A stretch of 64,000 nt of DNA from CBDFKJ01 sp965248805 (GTDB lineage Bacteria; Pseudomonadota; Alphaproteobacteria; UBA6615), in the NCBI GenBank assembly GCA_965248805.1, contig CBDFKJ010000009.1, positions 496,001-560,000 on the forward strand, written 5' to 3'. The notes below the pieces were generated by a model that saw only the letters and a program-made list of their open reading frames with translations, did no database searches and was not told the origin of the DNA. Each line of letters starts with the position of its first letter. The stretch's first letter is position 1. Shown piece after piece: positions 1-8,414 of the stretch. Position numbers and translations under genes: made by a program.

Positions 1-1
1 G

Positions 2-139
2 GAAGTCACGGCGATCCTGCGCGATGCCGTCCTCGCCGACCGGGCGATCGTCTGGCCCGCCGGTATCACCGATGAAGGCAAGGCGATCGCCGTCGCCGAT
101 CTCGAGGCCCGCGGCATCCTCATCCGCAAGGCCGCCTGA
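2..139 (+). CDS. Phage head decoration protein, 3' part only
   Basis: The window opens inside this gene; the frame starting at base 2 reads 45 codons to a TGA. The visible end (EVTAILRDAVLAD, then IVWPAGI and a RGILIRKAA terminus) matches the C-terminal part of small head decoration proteins that trim expanded capsids, and is closely similar to a second copy ending at 40371. It lies directly before the major capsid gene, which is the usual place. Only the C-terminus is visible, so length and start cannot be judged. Confidence 0.7.
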   Translation, partial: EVTAILRDAVLADRAIVWPAGITDEGKAIAVADLEARGILIRKAA

Positions 140-214
140 GCCCGACACCTCGATCATCCATCCTCTGCGACCATCTAATCGGCGCGGCTTCGCCGGCGCC
201 GGAGGAGCTTTGCC

Positions 215-1225
215 ATGCCCATGAACAATCCTTTCGATACCCCCGCCTTCCACGTGACGGCGCTGACCGCGGCCATCAACATCCTGCCCAACAGCTATGG
301 ACGGCTGGAACGCATGATGCTGATGCCGCCCCGGCCGGTGCGCTTCCGCCAGATCGCCGTCGAGGAGAAGAACGGGGTTCTCAACCTGCTGCCGACCCTC
401 CCCATAGGCTCGCCCGGCACCGTCGGCGAGCGCGGCAAACGCAAGCTCCGCAGCTTCAACATCCCGCATATCCCGCACGACGACGTGGTGCTGCCCGAGG
501 AGGTTCAGGGTATCCGCGCCTTCGGCTCGGAGAACGAGGCCCAGGCGCTGGCCGACGTCATGGCCGACCACCTCCAATCCATGCGCAACAAGCATGCGAT
601 CACCTTGGAGCATCTGCGCATGGGCGCCCTCAAGGGGGTGATCCTCGATGCCGACGGCTCGGCCCTCTACGACCTCTATGCCGAGTTCGGCATCGAGGCG
701 AAGACCATCGCCTTCGGTCTTGACGACGACGACACCGACGTCAAGAACCGCGGCATCTCGGTGCTACGCCATATCGAGGACAATCTCCGAGGCGAGTTCA
801 TGACCCGGGTTCATGCCCTGGTCAGCCCGGAGTTCTTCGATGCGCTCACCTCTCACGCCAAGGTTGAGAAGGCCTATGAGCGCTGGATGGAAGGCGCGGC
901 GCTGCGTGAAGACCTGCGCGCGGGCTTCACCTTCGGCGGCATCACTTTCGAGGAGTACCGCGGCCAGGCCACCGATCCGGACGGCGTCGTGCGCCGGTTC
1001 ATCGCCGAGAACGAGGGCCACGCCTTCCCGCTCGGCACCGTCGAGACCTTCGCGTCCTACTTCGCGCCGGCCGACTTCAACGAGACCGCCAACACCCTCG
1101 GTCAGCAGCTCTACGCCAAGCAGGAGCCGCGCAAGTTCGAGCGCGGTACCGATCTTCATACCCAGTCCAACCCGCTGCCCATGTGCCATCGCCCCGGCGT
1201 GCTGGTGAAGCTGACGGCCGAGTGA
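215..1225 (+). CDS. Phage major capsid protein E family
   Basis: A 336-residue protein that fits the major capsid protein E family (lambda gpE type), the shell subunit of the procapsid. Typical features are the N-terminal MNNPFDTPAF stretch, the LPIGSPG segment, and a central region rich in acidic and aromatic residues. A GGAGGAG ribosome-binding site sits just upstream; ATG codons at 215 and 221 both fit, and the first has the better spacing. It follows the decoration protein and precedes head-tail joining genes. The family call rests on recalled resemblance and gene order. Confidence 0.88.
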   Translation: MPMNNPFDTPAFHVTALTAAINILPNSYGRLERMMLMPPRPVRFRQIAVEEKNGVLNLLPTLPIGSPGTVGERGKRKLRSFNIPHIPHDDVVLPEEVQGIRAFGSENEAQALADVMADHLQSMRNKHAITLEHLRMGALKGVILDADGSALYDLYAEFGIEAKTIAFGLDDDDTDVKNRGISVLRHIEDNLRGEFMTRVHALVSPEFFDALTSHAKVEKAYERWMEGAALREDLRAGFTFGGITFEEYRGQATDPDGVVRRFIAENEGHAFPLGTVETFASYFAPADFNETANTLGQQLYAKQEPRKFERGTDLHTQSNPLPMCHRPGVLVKLTAE

Positions 1226-1226
1226 G

Positions 1227-1532
1227 GTGGACCCCTTCGCCACCGCGGTCGATGACTGCTTCCGGCATCTCGGACGCGATGCCGTCTATACGGCCGACGG
1301 CGGTGATCCCGTCACGGTCAGGGTGATCGCCAAGCGCCCGGACGAGATCGTCGGCCTCGGTGAGACCCGCATCCATGCCGGCACCGCGCTGTTCGATGTG
1401 CGCGCCTCGGAGATCGCCGAGCCGCGGCCCGGCGACCGTCTGAGCGTCGACGGCGAGGACTATCTCGTCCAGGGCGAACCGGTGAGCGATGCGGAACGGC
1501 TGATCTGGACATTGGAAGCCTGCCCGGCATGA
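1227..1532 (+). CDS. Phage head-tail joining protein
   Basis: A 101-residue protein starting at a GTG one base after the capsid stop. It is a small, acidic, beta-rich protein of the kind that completes the head and joins it to the tail (FII-like): MDPFATAVDDCFRHLG at the N-terminus, then a GDRLSVDGEDYLVQGEP core. Its end overlaps the next gene by four bases (ATGA), showing translational coupling. The assignment comes from size, composition and position between capsid and DUF6441 genes. Confidence 0.7.
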   Translation: MDPFATAVDDCFRHLGRDAVYTADGGDPVTVRVIAKRPDEIVGLGETRIHAGTALFDVRASEIAEPRPGDRLSVDGEDYLVQGEPVSDAERLIWTLEACPA

Positions 1533-2185
1533 AGCTCGCCGCCACCATGGTCGGCTCGCTAAAAGCGGACATGCAGGCCGAGCTGCGCCGTATCGAGCGC
1601 GCGGTGCCGGACGGTGTCGAAGCCGCCGGCGACAGGCTAAAGGGGAGCTTGCGCAAGCAGGTGGTCGCCGCCGGGCTCGGCGCGCGGCTGTCGCGCACCT
1701 GGCGCGGCAGGGTCTACAAGAACAAGGGCCACGACGCCGCGAGTTTCGTCTGGTCGAAAGCACCGCAGATCGCGTTGGCGTTCGACAAGGGCGCGGTGAT
1801 CAAGGGCAAGGGCGGCAACTGGCTCGCTATTCCGACCCCGGCTGCGCCGAAGCGCGGCGTCGGCGGCAAGCGCATCACGCCCGCCACGTTCCCGACCGGC
1901 CGCCACGGGCCGCTTCGCATGGTCCGCCGCTCCGGCCGTTCGGCGCTGCTGGTGGTCGACGGCGTGCGCGTGAGCGCCAAGACCGGACGGGTGGGAAGGC
2001 AGGCCAAGGGCGGCGGCCGTACCAGGTCGGGGCGCTTCAAGCAAGGCATCGCCACGGTCGTAATGTTCGTGCTGGTGCCGCGGGTGAAGCTGAAGAAGCG
2101 CCTCAATGTCGCCAGCGCCGCCGGCAGTTGGGCACGCAGGCTACCGGCGATGATCCGCCGCCAAGTCCAGACCACGCAGCGGTGA
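1529..2185 (+). CDS. DUF6441 family phage protein (neck/tail completion)
   Basis: A strongly basic 218-residue protein with the MKLAATMVGSL N-terminus and the FVWSKAPQIALAFDKG segment that I associate with DUF6441 phage proteins. In this position siphophages carry a tail-completion (gp10-like) protein, so a role at the head-tail interface is likely but inferred. Two Gly-rich basic stretches (residues about 145-170) may bind DNA or be disordered. It overlaps the joining protein gene by four bases and is followed by the dinB insertion. Confidence 0.65.
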   Translation: MKLAATMVGSLKADMQAELRRIERAVPDGVEAAGDRLKGSLRKQVVAAGLGARLSRTWRGRVYKNKGHDAASFVWSKAPQIALAFDKGAVIKGKGGNWLAIPTPAAPKRGVGGKRITPATFPTGRHGPLRMVRRSGRSALLVVDGVRVSAKTGRVGRQAKGGGRTRSGRFKQGIATVVMFVLVPRVKLKKRLNVASAAGSWARRLPAMIRRQVQTTQR

Positions 2186-2288
2186 GGCAGGGGGCGATGC
2201 GAGGGGGGCAAGGCGGGCCAGATGAGTAAGGCATCTGCTCGCGCACCGAGTTCTTCGCAACGGTCAACTTCAATCCTATGATCGTCTC

Positions 2289-3578
2289 GTGGAAACGTTG
2301 TGCCGTGATTGCGGCCGCCGGCCGCCCTCCGATGCCGCGACATGCCCGGGCTGCGGATCATCGCGTATCGCGCGGCACGACGAGCTTCATCGGCTTGCCA
2401 TCGCCCATCTGGACTGCGACGCGTTCTACGCCACCATCGAGAAGCGCGATCGGCCAGAGCTGTGCGATGTTCCAGTGATCGTTGGCGGCCGCCGCCGGGG
2501 TGTGGTCGCCGCCTGCTGCTACATCGCCCGCACCTATGGCGTGCGCTCGGCGATGCCAATGTACCAGGCCCTAAAAGCCTGTCCCGACGCTACCGTCGTT
2601 ACGCCCGACATGAAGAAGTACACGGCTGTAGGACGCGAGGTGCGCGCGATGATGGGGAGCCTGACGCCCCTGGTGGAGCCGCTCTCCATTGACGAGGCAT
2701 TCATGGACCTCGCCGGCACCGAGTCCATTCATCGCGCCAGCCCGGCCGAGACTCTGGCGGTGCTGGCACGGCGGGTGGAGAAGGAGCTTTCCATTACCGT
2801 CTCCATCGGCCTCAGCTACAACAAGTTCCTCGCCAAGATCGCTTCGGACCTGGACAAGCCGCGCGGGTTCGCGGTGATCGGCCGGGCCGATGCCCCCGCC
2901 TTCCTCGCCGACAAGCCGGTCGGACTGTTGTGGGGCGTGGGCGAAGCCATGCGACGGCGCCTGGCCAACGACGGCATCACGCTGATCGGTGACCTGGGTC
3001 GCCTGGACGAGACCGAGCTCGTCGCCCGCTACGGTACGATCGGCCGCCGGTTGTCGAAGTGCAGCCGGGGCGAGGACGATCGTCCGGTCGACCCTGACAG
3101 CGAGGCCAGGGGCATGTCCTCGGAGATCACGCTGGATGTCGACATCGCCGAAGCCGAGAGATTGCGCCCGATCCTCTGGCAGCTTGCCGAGACGCTGGCG
3201 CGGCGCATGAGGAAGGCCGGCATCGCCGGCCGGGGCGTCACTCTGAAACTCAAGACCGCCGACTTCCGCATCATTACCCGCAGCCGCCGTCTGAAGAACG
3301 CGACACGTTCGGCGGAAGAGATGTACCAGACCGCCGAGCCCTTGCTCGCCCGCGAGGCCAACGGTCGCGCCTTCCGCCTGATCGGCATCGGCGCCCACGA
3401 CCTCGTCGAGGCCGAGCGGGTCGCCCAGGGCGACCTCTTCGGCGGCGCGGGGGCCGGCGAGAACAAGCTCGACAAGGCTGTGGACGCGGTGCGGGACAGG
3501 TTCGGAGACGACGCCATCGTCAAGGGCCGCGGCTTCGGCACGAAGCTCGAGCGACAGGGTCCGTCGAAGGCGGAGTGA
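2289..3578 (+). CDS. dinB: DNA polymerase IV (Y-family)
   Basis: A 429-residue Y-family translesion polymerase. The palm carries LDCDAFYATIE (Asp42, Asp44) and SIDEAFMD (Asp135-Glu136), the metal-binding acids; thumb and little-finger regions follow, including LSYNKFLAKIASDLDKP. An extra N-terminal zinc ribbon (Cys5, Cys8, Cys19, Cys22) precedes the palm, as in some alphaproteobacterial DinB copies. Translation starts at a GTG with no clear Shine-Dalgarno site. It sits between the DUF6441 and tail terminator-like genes, where structural genes are normally contiguous, so it is cargo. No LexA box was evident upstream. Confidence 0.93.
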   Translation: METLCRDCGRRPPSDAATCPGCGSSRIARHDELHRLAIAHLDCDAFYATIEKRDRPELCDVPVIVGGRRRGVVAACCYIARTYGVRSAMPMYQALKACPDATVVTPDMKKYTAVGREVRAMMGSLTPLVEPLSIDEAFMDLAGTESIHRASPAETLAVLARRVEKELSITVSIGLSYNKFLAKIASDLDKPRGFAVIGRADAPAFLADKPVGLLWGVGEAMRRRLANDGITLIGDLGRLDETELVARYGTIGRRLSKCSRGEDDRPVDPDSEARGMSSEITLDVDIAEAERLRPILWQLAETLARRMRKAGIAGRGVTLKLKTADFRIITRSRRLKNATRSAEEMYQTAEPLLAREANGRAFRLIGIGAHDLVEAERVAQGDLFGGAGAGENKLDKAVDAVRDRFGDDAIVKGRGFGTKLERQGPSKAE

Positions 3579-3768
3579 GACCGGGCAGCTTCGCCCACCG
3601 GTAGTTGTCCCGCCCGCGGGCCGGCCGAATCTCACGCCCGTCGCGCCGCTTCGCCGCCCGTCGGCATTTTGGTGACCGCTTCGCGCCCCTGCCACGAGAG
3701 TTCTCCAGCCGCCAAGGCTAAAGCCGTCACCTGAAGGCTGGCGCGGGAACGCTCCGGGAATATTCGCC

Positions 3769-4202
3769 ATGTCCAGCAAGACCGAGCAGATCCTGACCGC
3801 GCTCACCCACCGGCTGCGCGCCGTGCCGAAGGCCAAGGTCGAGCGTAACACCGCTGCGCCCGAGCGCATTCCGCGCGGCGGCCTGATCGTGCTGCGCGAC
3901 GGCGATCCGGGTGAACCTGAGCAGACCCTCGGCGGCATCGGCAACGTCTATTACGCCCACGCGGTCGAGATCGAGGTCTATGTCGAGATCGGCGAGGCGG
4001 CCGTCAGGGACGCGGCCTTCGACGAGCTCGTGGTGTCAATCGGCCAGGTCCTTGACGGCGATCCCACCCTCGGCGGGCTCGCCTTCGGCATGACCTATGC
4101 CCGGCCCGCGATCGACACCGAGGCGGTGATCGGCGCGCCGGCCATCAAGACCGGCACCGTCGAGTGCGCATCGAGTACGAGACCGAAACGCCGCTCGGCT
4201 AA
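3769..4202 (+). CDS. Tail terminator-like phage protein, frameshifted near its end
   Basis: The first 130 or so residues (MSSKTEQILTALTHRLRAVP onward) form a small alpha/beta protein in the place of the tail terminator (gpU-like). After TGTVE near 4165 the frame is lost: reading one base over gives RIEYETETPLG and a TAA at 4200-4202, a natural ending. A single missing G (GAG-GTG reading as GAGTG) explains this. Without repair the frame runs on to 4470 with an unrelated tail, partly antisense to the next gene. Either a real mutation or a sequencing error. Confidence 0.6.
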
Positions 4203-4242
4203 TCCCACACGCTACGCGCTTGGAGCGCCACCACCACGCACG

Positions 4243-4452
4243 TCACATCAAACCATTGGCCAGCAGAATTGCACCCAGACCCAAGGGCAGCGCCGTGTAC
4301 GCAACGACGTGGACCGTGAGACCGACTTTCTCTCCCCACTGCTTTTTCATGGGTTCGAGTTTCCAAAGCCGGTGCGGTGCATACATTCTGGCGTACAGCG
4401 TGTAGAGGCCAAACGCCAGCGCAATTGCACCCAAGATGATGTTGAAATCCAT
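4243..4452 (-). CDS. Small two-helix membrane protein (cargo)
   Basis: A 69-residue protein on the opposite strand to the phage genes. Two hydrophobic helices (NIILGAIALAFGLYTLY and VVAYTALPLGLGAILLANG) flank a basic middle (PHRLWKLEPMKKQWGEK). This pattern and the natural stop argue for a real inner-membrane protein of unknown function. Its antisense position between the tail terminator and tail tube genes suggests an independently transcribed accessory gene (moron). Function is not recognised. Confidence 0.55.
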   Translation of the reverse strand: MDFNIILGAIALAFGLYTLYARMYAPHRLWKLEPMKKQWGEKVGLTVHVVAYTALPLGLGAILLANGLM

Positions 4453-4660
4453 ATGCAGCTCCGTGTGTGACTAGGGCCATCAGTGCAGCTGACCATAATT
4501 CCTACAGCGTTCTCCGAATAACAATCGGTAGTCGCCGTACCGGCGGCAATTCCTTTGCGAAAACACGACTTTCGGCGGGTCGCGGATGCGTCGGGCGGCG
4601 CTCGCTTCCACCGTCTTCGCACTGCTAGCTCACACACCCACAGATTCCAGGGGGTTCACC

Positions 4661-5620
4661 ATGGCCCGAGCCTATGGTTCGAGCGCCACGCTGCTGCTCA
4701 AACGCGAGACGACTTACGGGCAGGCGGCGGTCGGCGACTACATCCGCATTCCGTTCAACCGCTGCACCTTGGGCTCCGAGCAGGGGCTGATCGACGACCC
4801 GGTGCTGGGCCAGGGGCGCGACCCCTATGCGCCGCTGCAGGGCGCCATCATGGACGAGGGCGAGATCGTCGTGCCCGTCGATCCGCGCTATATCGGTCTT
4901 TGGCTCACTGGGTTGCTCGGTACCCCCACCACCACCGACGACGGCGGCACGCCGCCGGTCCATACCCACGAGTTCGTCTCGGGCAAGGACAGCCTGCCGA
5001 GCTACACAATCGAGGTCGGGCACAAGCAGGTGCCGGCCTACTTCCGGCATGGCGGCGTGGTGTTCGATTCCATCGCGCTGGAGTTCACCCGCTCCGGCGC
5101 CGCAGCCGCCACCATCCAATGCGTGGCCCAGGGCGAGACCCGCTTCAACGCGAGCCAGGGCGGCGCGCCTTCAAAGCTCGACTTCAAACGTATCAGCCAG
5201 TTCCAAGGGTCAATCAGCCGCGCCGGCACAGCGGTCGCCAACCTCACCGGCGGCTCGCTCACTTACGCCAACAACCTGGAGAAGATCGAGACCATACGAT
5301 CCGACGGTCTCATCGACGGCGCCGATCCCACCGTCGCCGCGCTCACCGGCACCATCGAGGTTCGGTTCGCGGACACGACGCTGATCGATCTCGCCTCCGA
5401 CGGCACGGCGGTGGATCTCGAGTTCGCCTACCGCATCAGCGACGATCTCAAGCTCACCTTCGCCGCCCACGAGGTCTATCTGCCGAAGCCCAAGCTCGCC
5501 GTCGAGGGGCCGTGCGGGGTGCAGGCGCGCTTCGACTTCCAAGGTGCGCGCAACGAGGCGGAGGGGCGCATGCTCACCGTGACGCTCATCAACGATCTCG
5601 ATGGGAGCGACTATTCATGA
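4661..5620 (+). CDS. Phage major tail tube protein
   Basis: About 319 residues from the ATG at 4661 (MARAYGSSATLLLKRE), chosen because it follows a G-rich ribosome site and because the longer upstream frame adds an unlikely N-terminus. The sequence shows alternating beta strands, a TTYGQAA motif near the N-terminus and a duplicated beta-sandwich pattern typical of tail tube subunits. It lies between the tail terminator and the assembly chaperone. The end overlaps the next start by 20 bases if the latter begins at 5601. Confidence 0.75.
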   Translation: MARAYGSSATLLLKRETTYGQAAVGDYIRIPFNRCTLGSEQGLIDDPVLGQGRDPYAPLQGAIMDEGEIVVPVDPRYIGLWLTGLLGTPTTTDDGGTPPVHTHEFVSGKDSLPSYTIEVGHKQVPAYFRHGGVVFDSIALEFTRSGAAAATIQCVAQGETRFNASQGGAPSKLDFKRISQFQGSISRAGTAVANLTGGSLTYANNLEKIETIRSDGLIDGADPTVAALTGTIEVRFADTTLIDLASDGTAVDLEFAYRISDDLKLTFAAHEVYLPKPKLAVEGPCGVQARFDFQGARNEAEGRMLTVTLINDLDGSDYS

Positions 5621-6134
5621 GGATCTGGGCGTGATCTCACTCGAACGAAAGATCGAACCTTACGAGCTGACGCTGCCTTACGGCGTCAGCGTCACGGTGA
5701 CGCCGCTCACCACCGCCGCCATGGCGACAGCGCAAGCCGAGGCACGGAAGCGTCTCGAGAGCCTGGAGGCGCAGGCGAAGGAACGGAAGGAGTCGGGGCT
5801 CGCCCTCGACGGGCTGCCCGATATCGCGGACGACGGCGCCCGCGAGGGGCAGTATCAGGCGCTGCCGATCCACGCACTCGCGGCCCGCCACATCACCGCC
5901 TGGTCCGGCATCGAGGACGAACCTCCGGTGACGCGCGAGAACGTCGCGGCACTGATGGACCTCTACCCCGTGGGTGAGCAGTTCCTGCAAGAGTTCACCC
6001 TCAGACAAGTGCTCTTGACCGCGGCAAAAAACGCATCCGGGCCCTCTGCCGATGGCACTTCGGCGGCGGGCCCGGCTACTGCCAAGGCTGCGAAGCGGAA
6101 GGCCAAGTCTGTGCGAACGGCGGGATCGGCCTGA
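5601..6134 (+). CDS. Tail assembly chaperone (zero-frame product)
   Basis: A 177-residue protein with a charged helical middle (AQAEARKRLESLEAQAKERK), sitting just before the tape measure, where siphophages encode the G-type chaperone that coats the tape measure during tail assembly. The start may be the ATG at 5601 or the GTG at 5631. Residues after the A AAA AAC heptamer at 6026-6032 differ from the conserved -1 reading, which continues into a second domain. The short Ala/Lys-rich zero-frame tail is what unshifted ribosomes would make. Confidence 0.72.
   Translation: MGATIHEDLGVISLERKIEPYELTLPYGVSVTVTPLTTAAMATAQAEARKRLESLEAQAKERKESGLALDGLPDIADDGAREGQYQALPIHALAARHITAWSGIEDEPPVTRENVAALMDLYPVGEQFLQEFTLRQVLLTAAKNASGPSADGTSAAGPATAKAAKRKAKSVRTAGSA
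6026..6032 (+). promoter_or_regulatory. Programmed -1 frameshift site, A AAA AAC
   Basis: A perfect X XXY YYZ slippery heptamer in the correct phase: in the zero frame the codons are GCA AAA AAC, with AAA at 6027-6029. After slipping, the next codon is CGC at 6032. The -1 frame is then open for 114 codons and encodes a Cys-rich conserved-looking protein, which strongly suggests functional frameshifting as in lambda G/GT. Confidence 0.8.
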
Positions 6135-6376
6135 ACGGCGAGCCCTGTCCCTATCGTGAGCACAGGCTCGTCACGCTTGAGGAACACCAAGCCTGGGAGG
6201 TGTTAACCGCCTCTCTCGGCCAGCTCCGTCTCGCGCCCACGGGTCACGTGCTGGGGATCGGTACGGCCGCGGCGCTTCGCACCGCCCGGGTGCGCGGCTT
6301 CGATGAAGCCGTGATCTCCGAACTGCTACAGGCGGCCGAGGCGGGGTTGATCGAGGCGATGAACGAGAAGAGCTGA
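6032..6376 (+). CDS. Tail assembly chaperone, -1 frameshift extension (T-like domain)
   Basis: The -1 frame reads RIRALCRWHFGG, a Cys cluster (GYCQGCEAEGQVC), then GEPCPYREHRLVTLEEHQAW and a helical end ISELLQAAEAGLIEAMNEKS before TGA at 6374. It has no good start codon of its own and is entered through the slippery site at 6026-6032, giving a fusion of roughly 256 residues. The four cysteines in the CxxC/C pattern may bind zinc. It corresponds to the T part of G/GT chaperones, which contacts the tail tube protein. The 3' end is partly repeated at 8415-8543. Confidence 0.75.
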   Translation, partial: RIRALCRWHFGGGPGYCQGCEAEGQVCANGGIGLNGEPCPYREHRLVTLEEHQAWEVLTASLGQLRLAPTGHVLGIGTAAALRTARVRGFDEAVISELLQAAEAGLIEAMNEKS

Positions 6377-6480
6377 GTGCGGTGTGGGGAACCGATTGAC
6401 AGTACGTTCGGCCGAGCTTGATGGTCGACCAGCACGCATAAGGACATCAGAATAGTTTCATCCTATGCGAAGACGGTAGC

Positions 6481-7293
6481 ATGCGGCATCACTACATCCC
6501 ACAGTGGCTCTTGCGGAACTTCCGGGATTCGAACGGGAAGATCTATGGCTTCGTGAAGTCGAACCGGGCCGGCGGCGTGTTCGCCACCACCCCGAAGCAG
6601 CTTATGGTCGAGAAACATCGTTACACGCTGCTTGGCGAATCCGGGCCAGAGAGACAAGCGGCGGAGAAAGAGTATTCGGGACGCGAAGCTCTAACGAAAC
6701 CCATCGCGGACAAAATCATATCAGCGGCACGAAACAACGCCCAACCCCGTCTCACGTTCCGGGAAAGACTATTGTTCCATTACTTTCACTGCGACACATG
6801 GCGGCGTACACCCGATATCGCGGCGGAGAAGGACGCGGCTTTGGGTCCTTTCGATAAAGATGCATTTCTCGAGTGGTGTCGCAAGGAGCAGCATCTGGAT
6901 GCCGGCGCCGGGTTCCGGGTGCCCTACGAGCTGCTGACCCGGGACCTCTTCCAGGTCAACTACTCATCGATCCGCGCCGGGCTGGTCGAGTTCCGGCGCA
7001 TGATCGATGCCGTTCAGTGGCAGCTCTTCATCCCGATTTTCTGCGCGCCGGTGTGCCGCTGGTTCGCGCAAACCGCCTGGGCGGCGGGGCACATTCCGGA
7101 GCCCGCCGTGCGGGTCGAATGGTCGCCGCCCGCGCTCGAGGCGGTCGACTCGCAGAAGGACGCCATGGCCGATCTGCTGTTAGAAACTCGACCCGGAGCA
7201 ATCCCAGCGTCGGGGTGCCTTCCGCAACCTTGCGCTTTGCTTCACGGCATCGCTTTCCGCCAGCTCGCAGATGTAAGGATCAATCGGCGATAG
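6481..7293 (+). CDS. Chimera: DUF4238 N-terminus fused to phage portal C-terminal fragment
   Basis: The first 138 or so residues (MRHHYIPQWLLRNFRD, HYFHCDTWRR) match the N-terminal half of DUF4238 proteins, a family of unknown function often near phage or defence genes. From about 6895 the same frame continues as GFRVPYELLTRDLFQVNYSS, IRAGLVEFRRMIDAVQWQLF and VRVEWSPPALEAVD, the C-terminal part of a lambda-family portal protein. After about 7190 the sequence is unrelated. No intact portal lies nearby, so the portal piece came from another phage copy. Probably non-functional in either role. Confidence 0.6.
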   Translation: MRHHYIPQWLLRNFRDSNGKIYGFVKSNRAGGVFATTPKQLMVEKHRYTLLGESGPERQAAEKEYSGREALTKPIADKIISAARNNAQPRLTFRERLLFHYFHCDTWRRTPDIAAEKDAALGPFDKDAFLEWCRKEQHLDAGAGFRVPYELLTRDLFQVNYSSIRAGLVEFRRMIDAVQWQLFIPIFCAPVCRWFAQTAWAAGHIPEPAVRVEWSPPALEAVDSQKDAMADLLLETRPGAIPASGCLPQPCALLHGIAFRQLADVRINRR

Positions 7294-8340
7294 TCCAATA
7301 TGCCTTCCAAATTCCGCCGGAGTCATTACCTTGGTAGACAATGAGGCAATCGGCTCTTTACCATTATTCTGTTTAACAATGCGCCGAAGCTTATAGTCCA
7401 TCGTCAGAAAACAAAACATTCCGTGCACTGCCGCCGTCCGGATATGCCACGCATCCAAATTCTTTTCCGTTCCTATGAGACCAACTATTCCTTTGTATAA
7501 GGGATCAGTCGATTTTGAAACTCTATCTATTTGTTTGCTCCGATTGTCGGGGGGCACTCCAATTGGGTTCAAATCGATCTCTGAAATTCCGGGAACTCCG
7601 TATCCATCCACAGATTCGATCTTTATTCCTTCAAAAAGCCAATAGTCAAAATAATTCTTTTTCCCCTGGTATCTACCAATCTCTTGATAACTCCGTTCAC
7701 TGAATAACTCGAACGAGGTTTTCCACTGAATCAATCCTCGACGTGTAAGATGAGCGATTCCAGGAAGATACCGAGCGTCTTCGTATACATCCAAATCATC
7801 AGCTAGTTTTTTTGAGCCATATCTTTGACTTATATCGATAGGTGCCCTGTGGCACACGATTACCTGTCCCGGTTCACCGCCGGGTGGCCAGTGTGTCTCT
7901 CGTACAATCCCGATCGTCTCGTGGGTTCGGCCGAAACCCAGTACAGTATTGTCAACAAGAACTTTGAGCGGGTCTGATGTTGCCAATCCCTTGCGCGCGT
8001 GATGGGCCGATAGTTGGAGACACCAATTCACAAGCTTTGTCCTGTATGCGTGAGGCAGGTGATCGATGAACCTTTGCCTCCATCGATCTACACCTTCCTT
8101 AAGTCTCAACCGACATTTCCCACTTGGCTTGCCTCCCATGAGGCTACGACCCGAGGGCATCATCCAGTTCACGATGGAGCAGCAATCCACCGTCGGAACT
8201 GATCGAGGAGCCTTGGAATGCGAGCTTGACGGATCGGTCAAAATGAAGACGCAGAGGGCCGGATTCCGCTTCACCCGTCGCGTTCGCTGCCAAATCCCCG
8301 CTCCGTCCCGGTTAACCCATTGTAGAAGATAGGTTATCAC
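7180..8340 (-). CDS. PIN-like domain protein, AT-richer cargo gene
   Basis: Up to 386 residues on the minus strand; the true start may be the ATG near 8160, since the first 60 residues look non-coding. Around residue 130 it reads KVLVDNTVLGFGR and around residues 296-315 LDAWHIRTAAVHGMFCFLTMDYK, resembling the first acidic residue and the C-terminal Dx..H...FLTxD portion of PIN-type nucleases. Base composition is clearly AT-richer than the phage genes. It faces the DUF4238/portal chimera, with which its end overlaps. A toxin or antiphage role is possible but unproven. Confidence 0.5.
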   Translation of the reverse strand: MITYLLQWVNRDGAGIWQRTRRVKRNPALCVFILTDPSSSHSKAPRSVPTVDCCSIVNWMMPSGRSLMGGKPSGKCRLRLKEGVDRWRQRFIDHLPHAYRTKLVNWCLQLSAHHARKGLATSDPLKVLVDNTVLGFGRTHETIGIVRETHWPPGGEPGQVIVCHRAPIDISQRYGSKKLADDLDVYEDARYLPGIAHLTRRGLIQWKTSFELFSERSYQEIGRYQGKKNYFDYWLFEGIKIESVDGYGVPGISEIDLNPIGVPPDNRSKQIDRVSKSTDPLYKGIVGLIGTEKNLDAWHIRTAAVHGMFCFLTMDYKLRRIVKQNNGKEPIASLSTKVMTPAEFGRHIGLSPIDPYICELAESDAVKQSARLRKAPRRWDCSGSSF

Positions 8341-8414
8341 GCTTCACAAGGTGATGAAAACGGCATCTATCTGGGGAATGCGGGGATTGAACGACGTCGG
8401 GTGCCGACGGCTCC

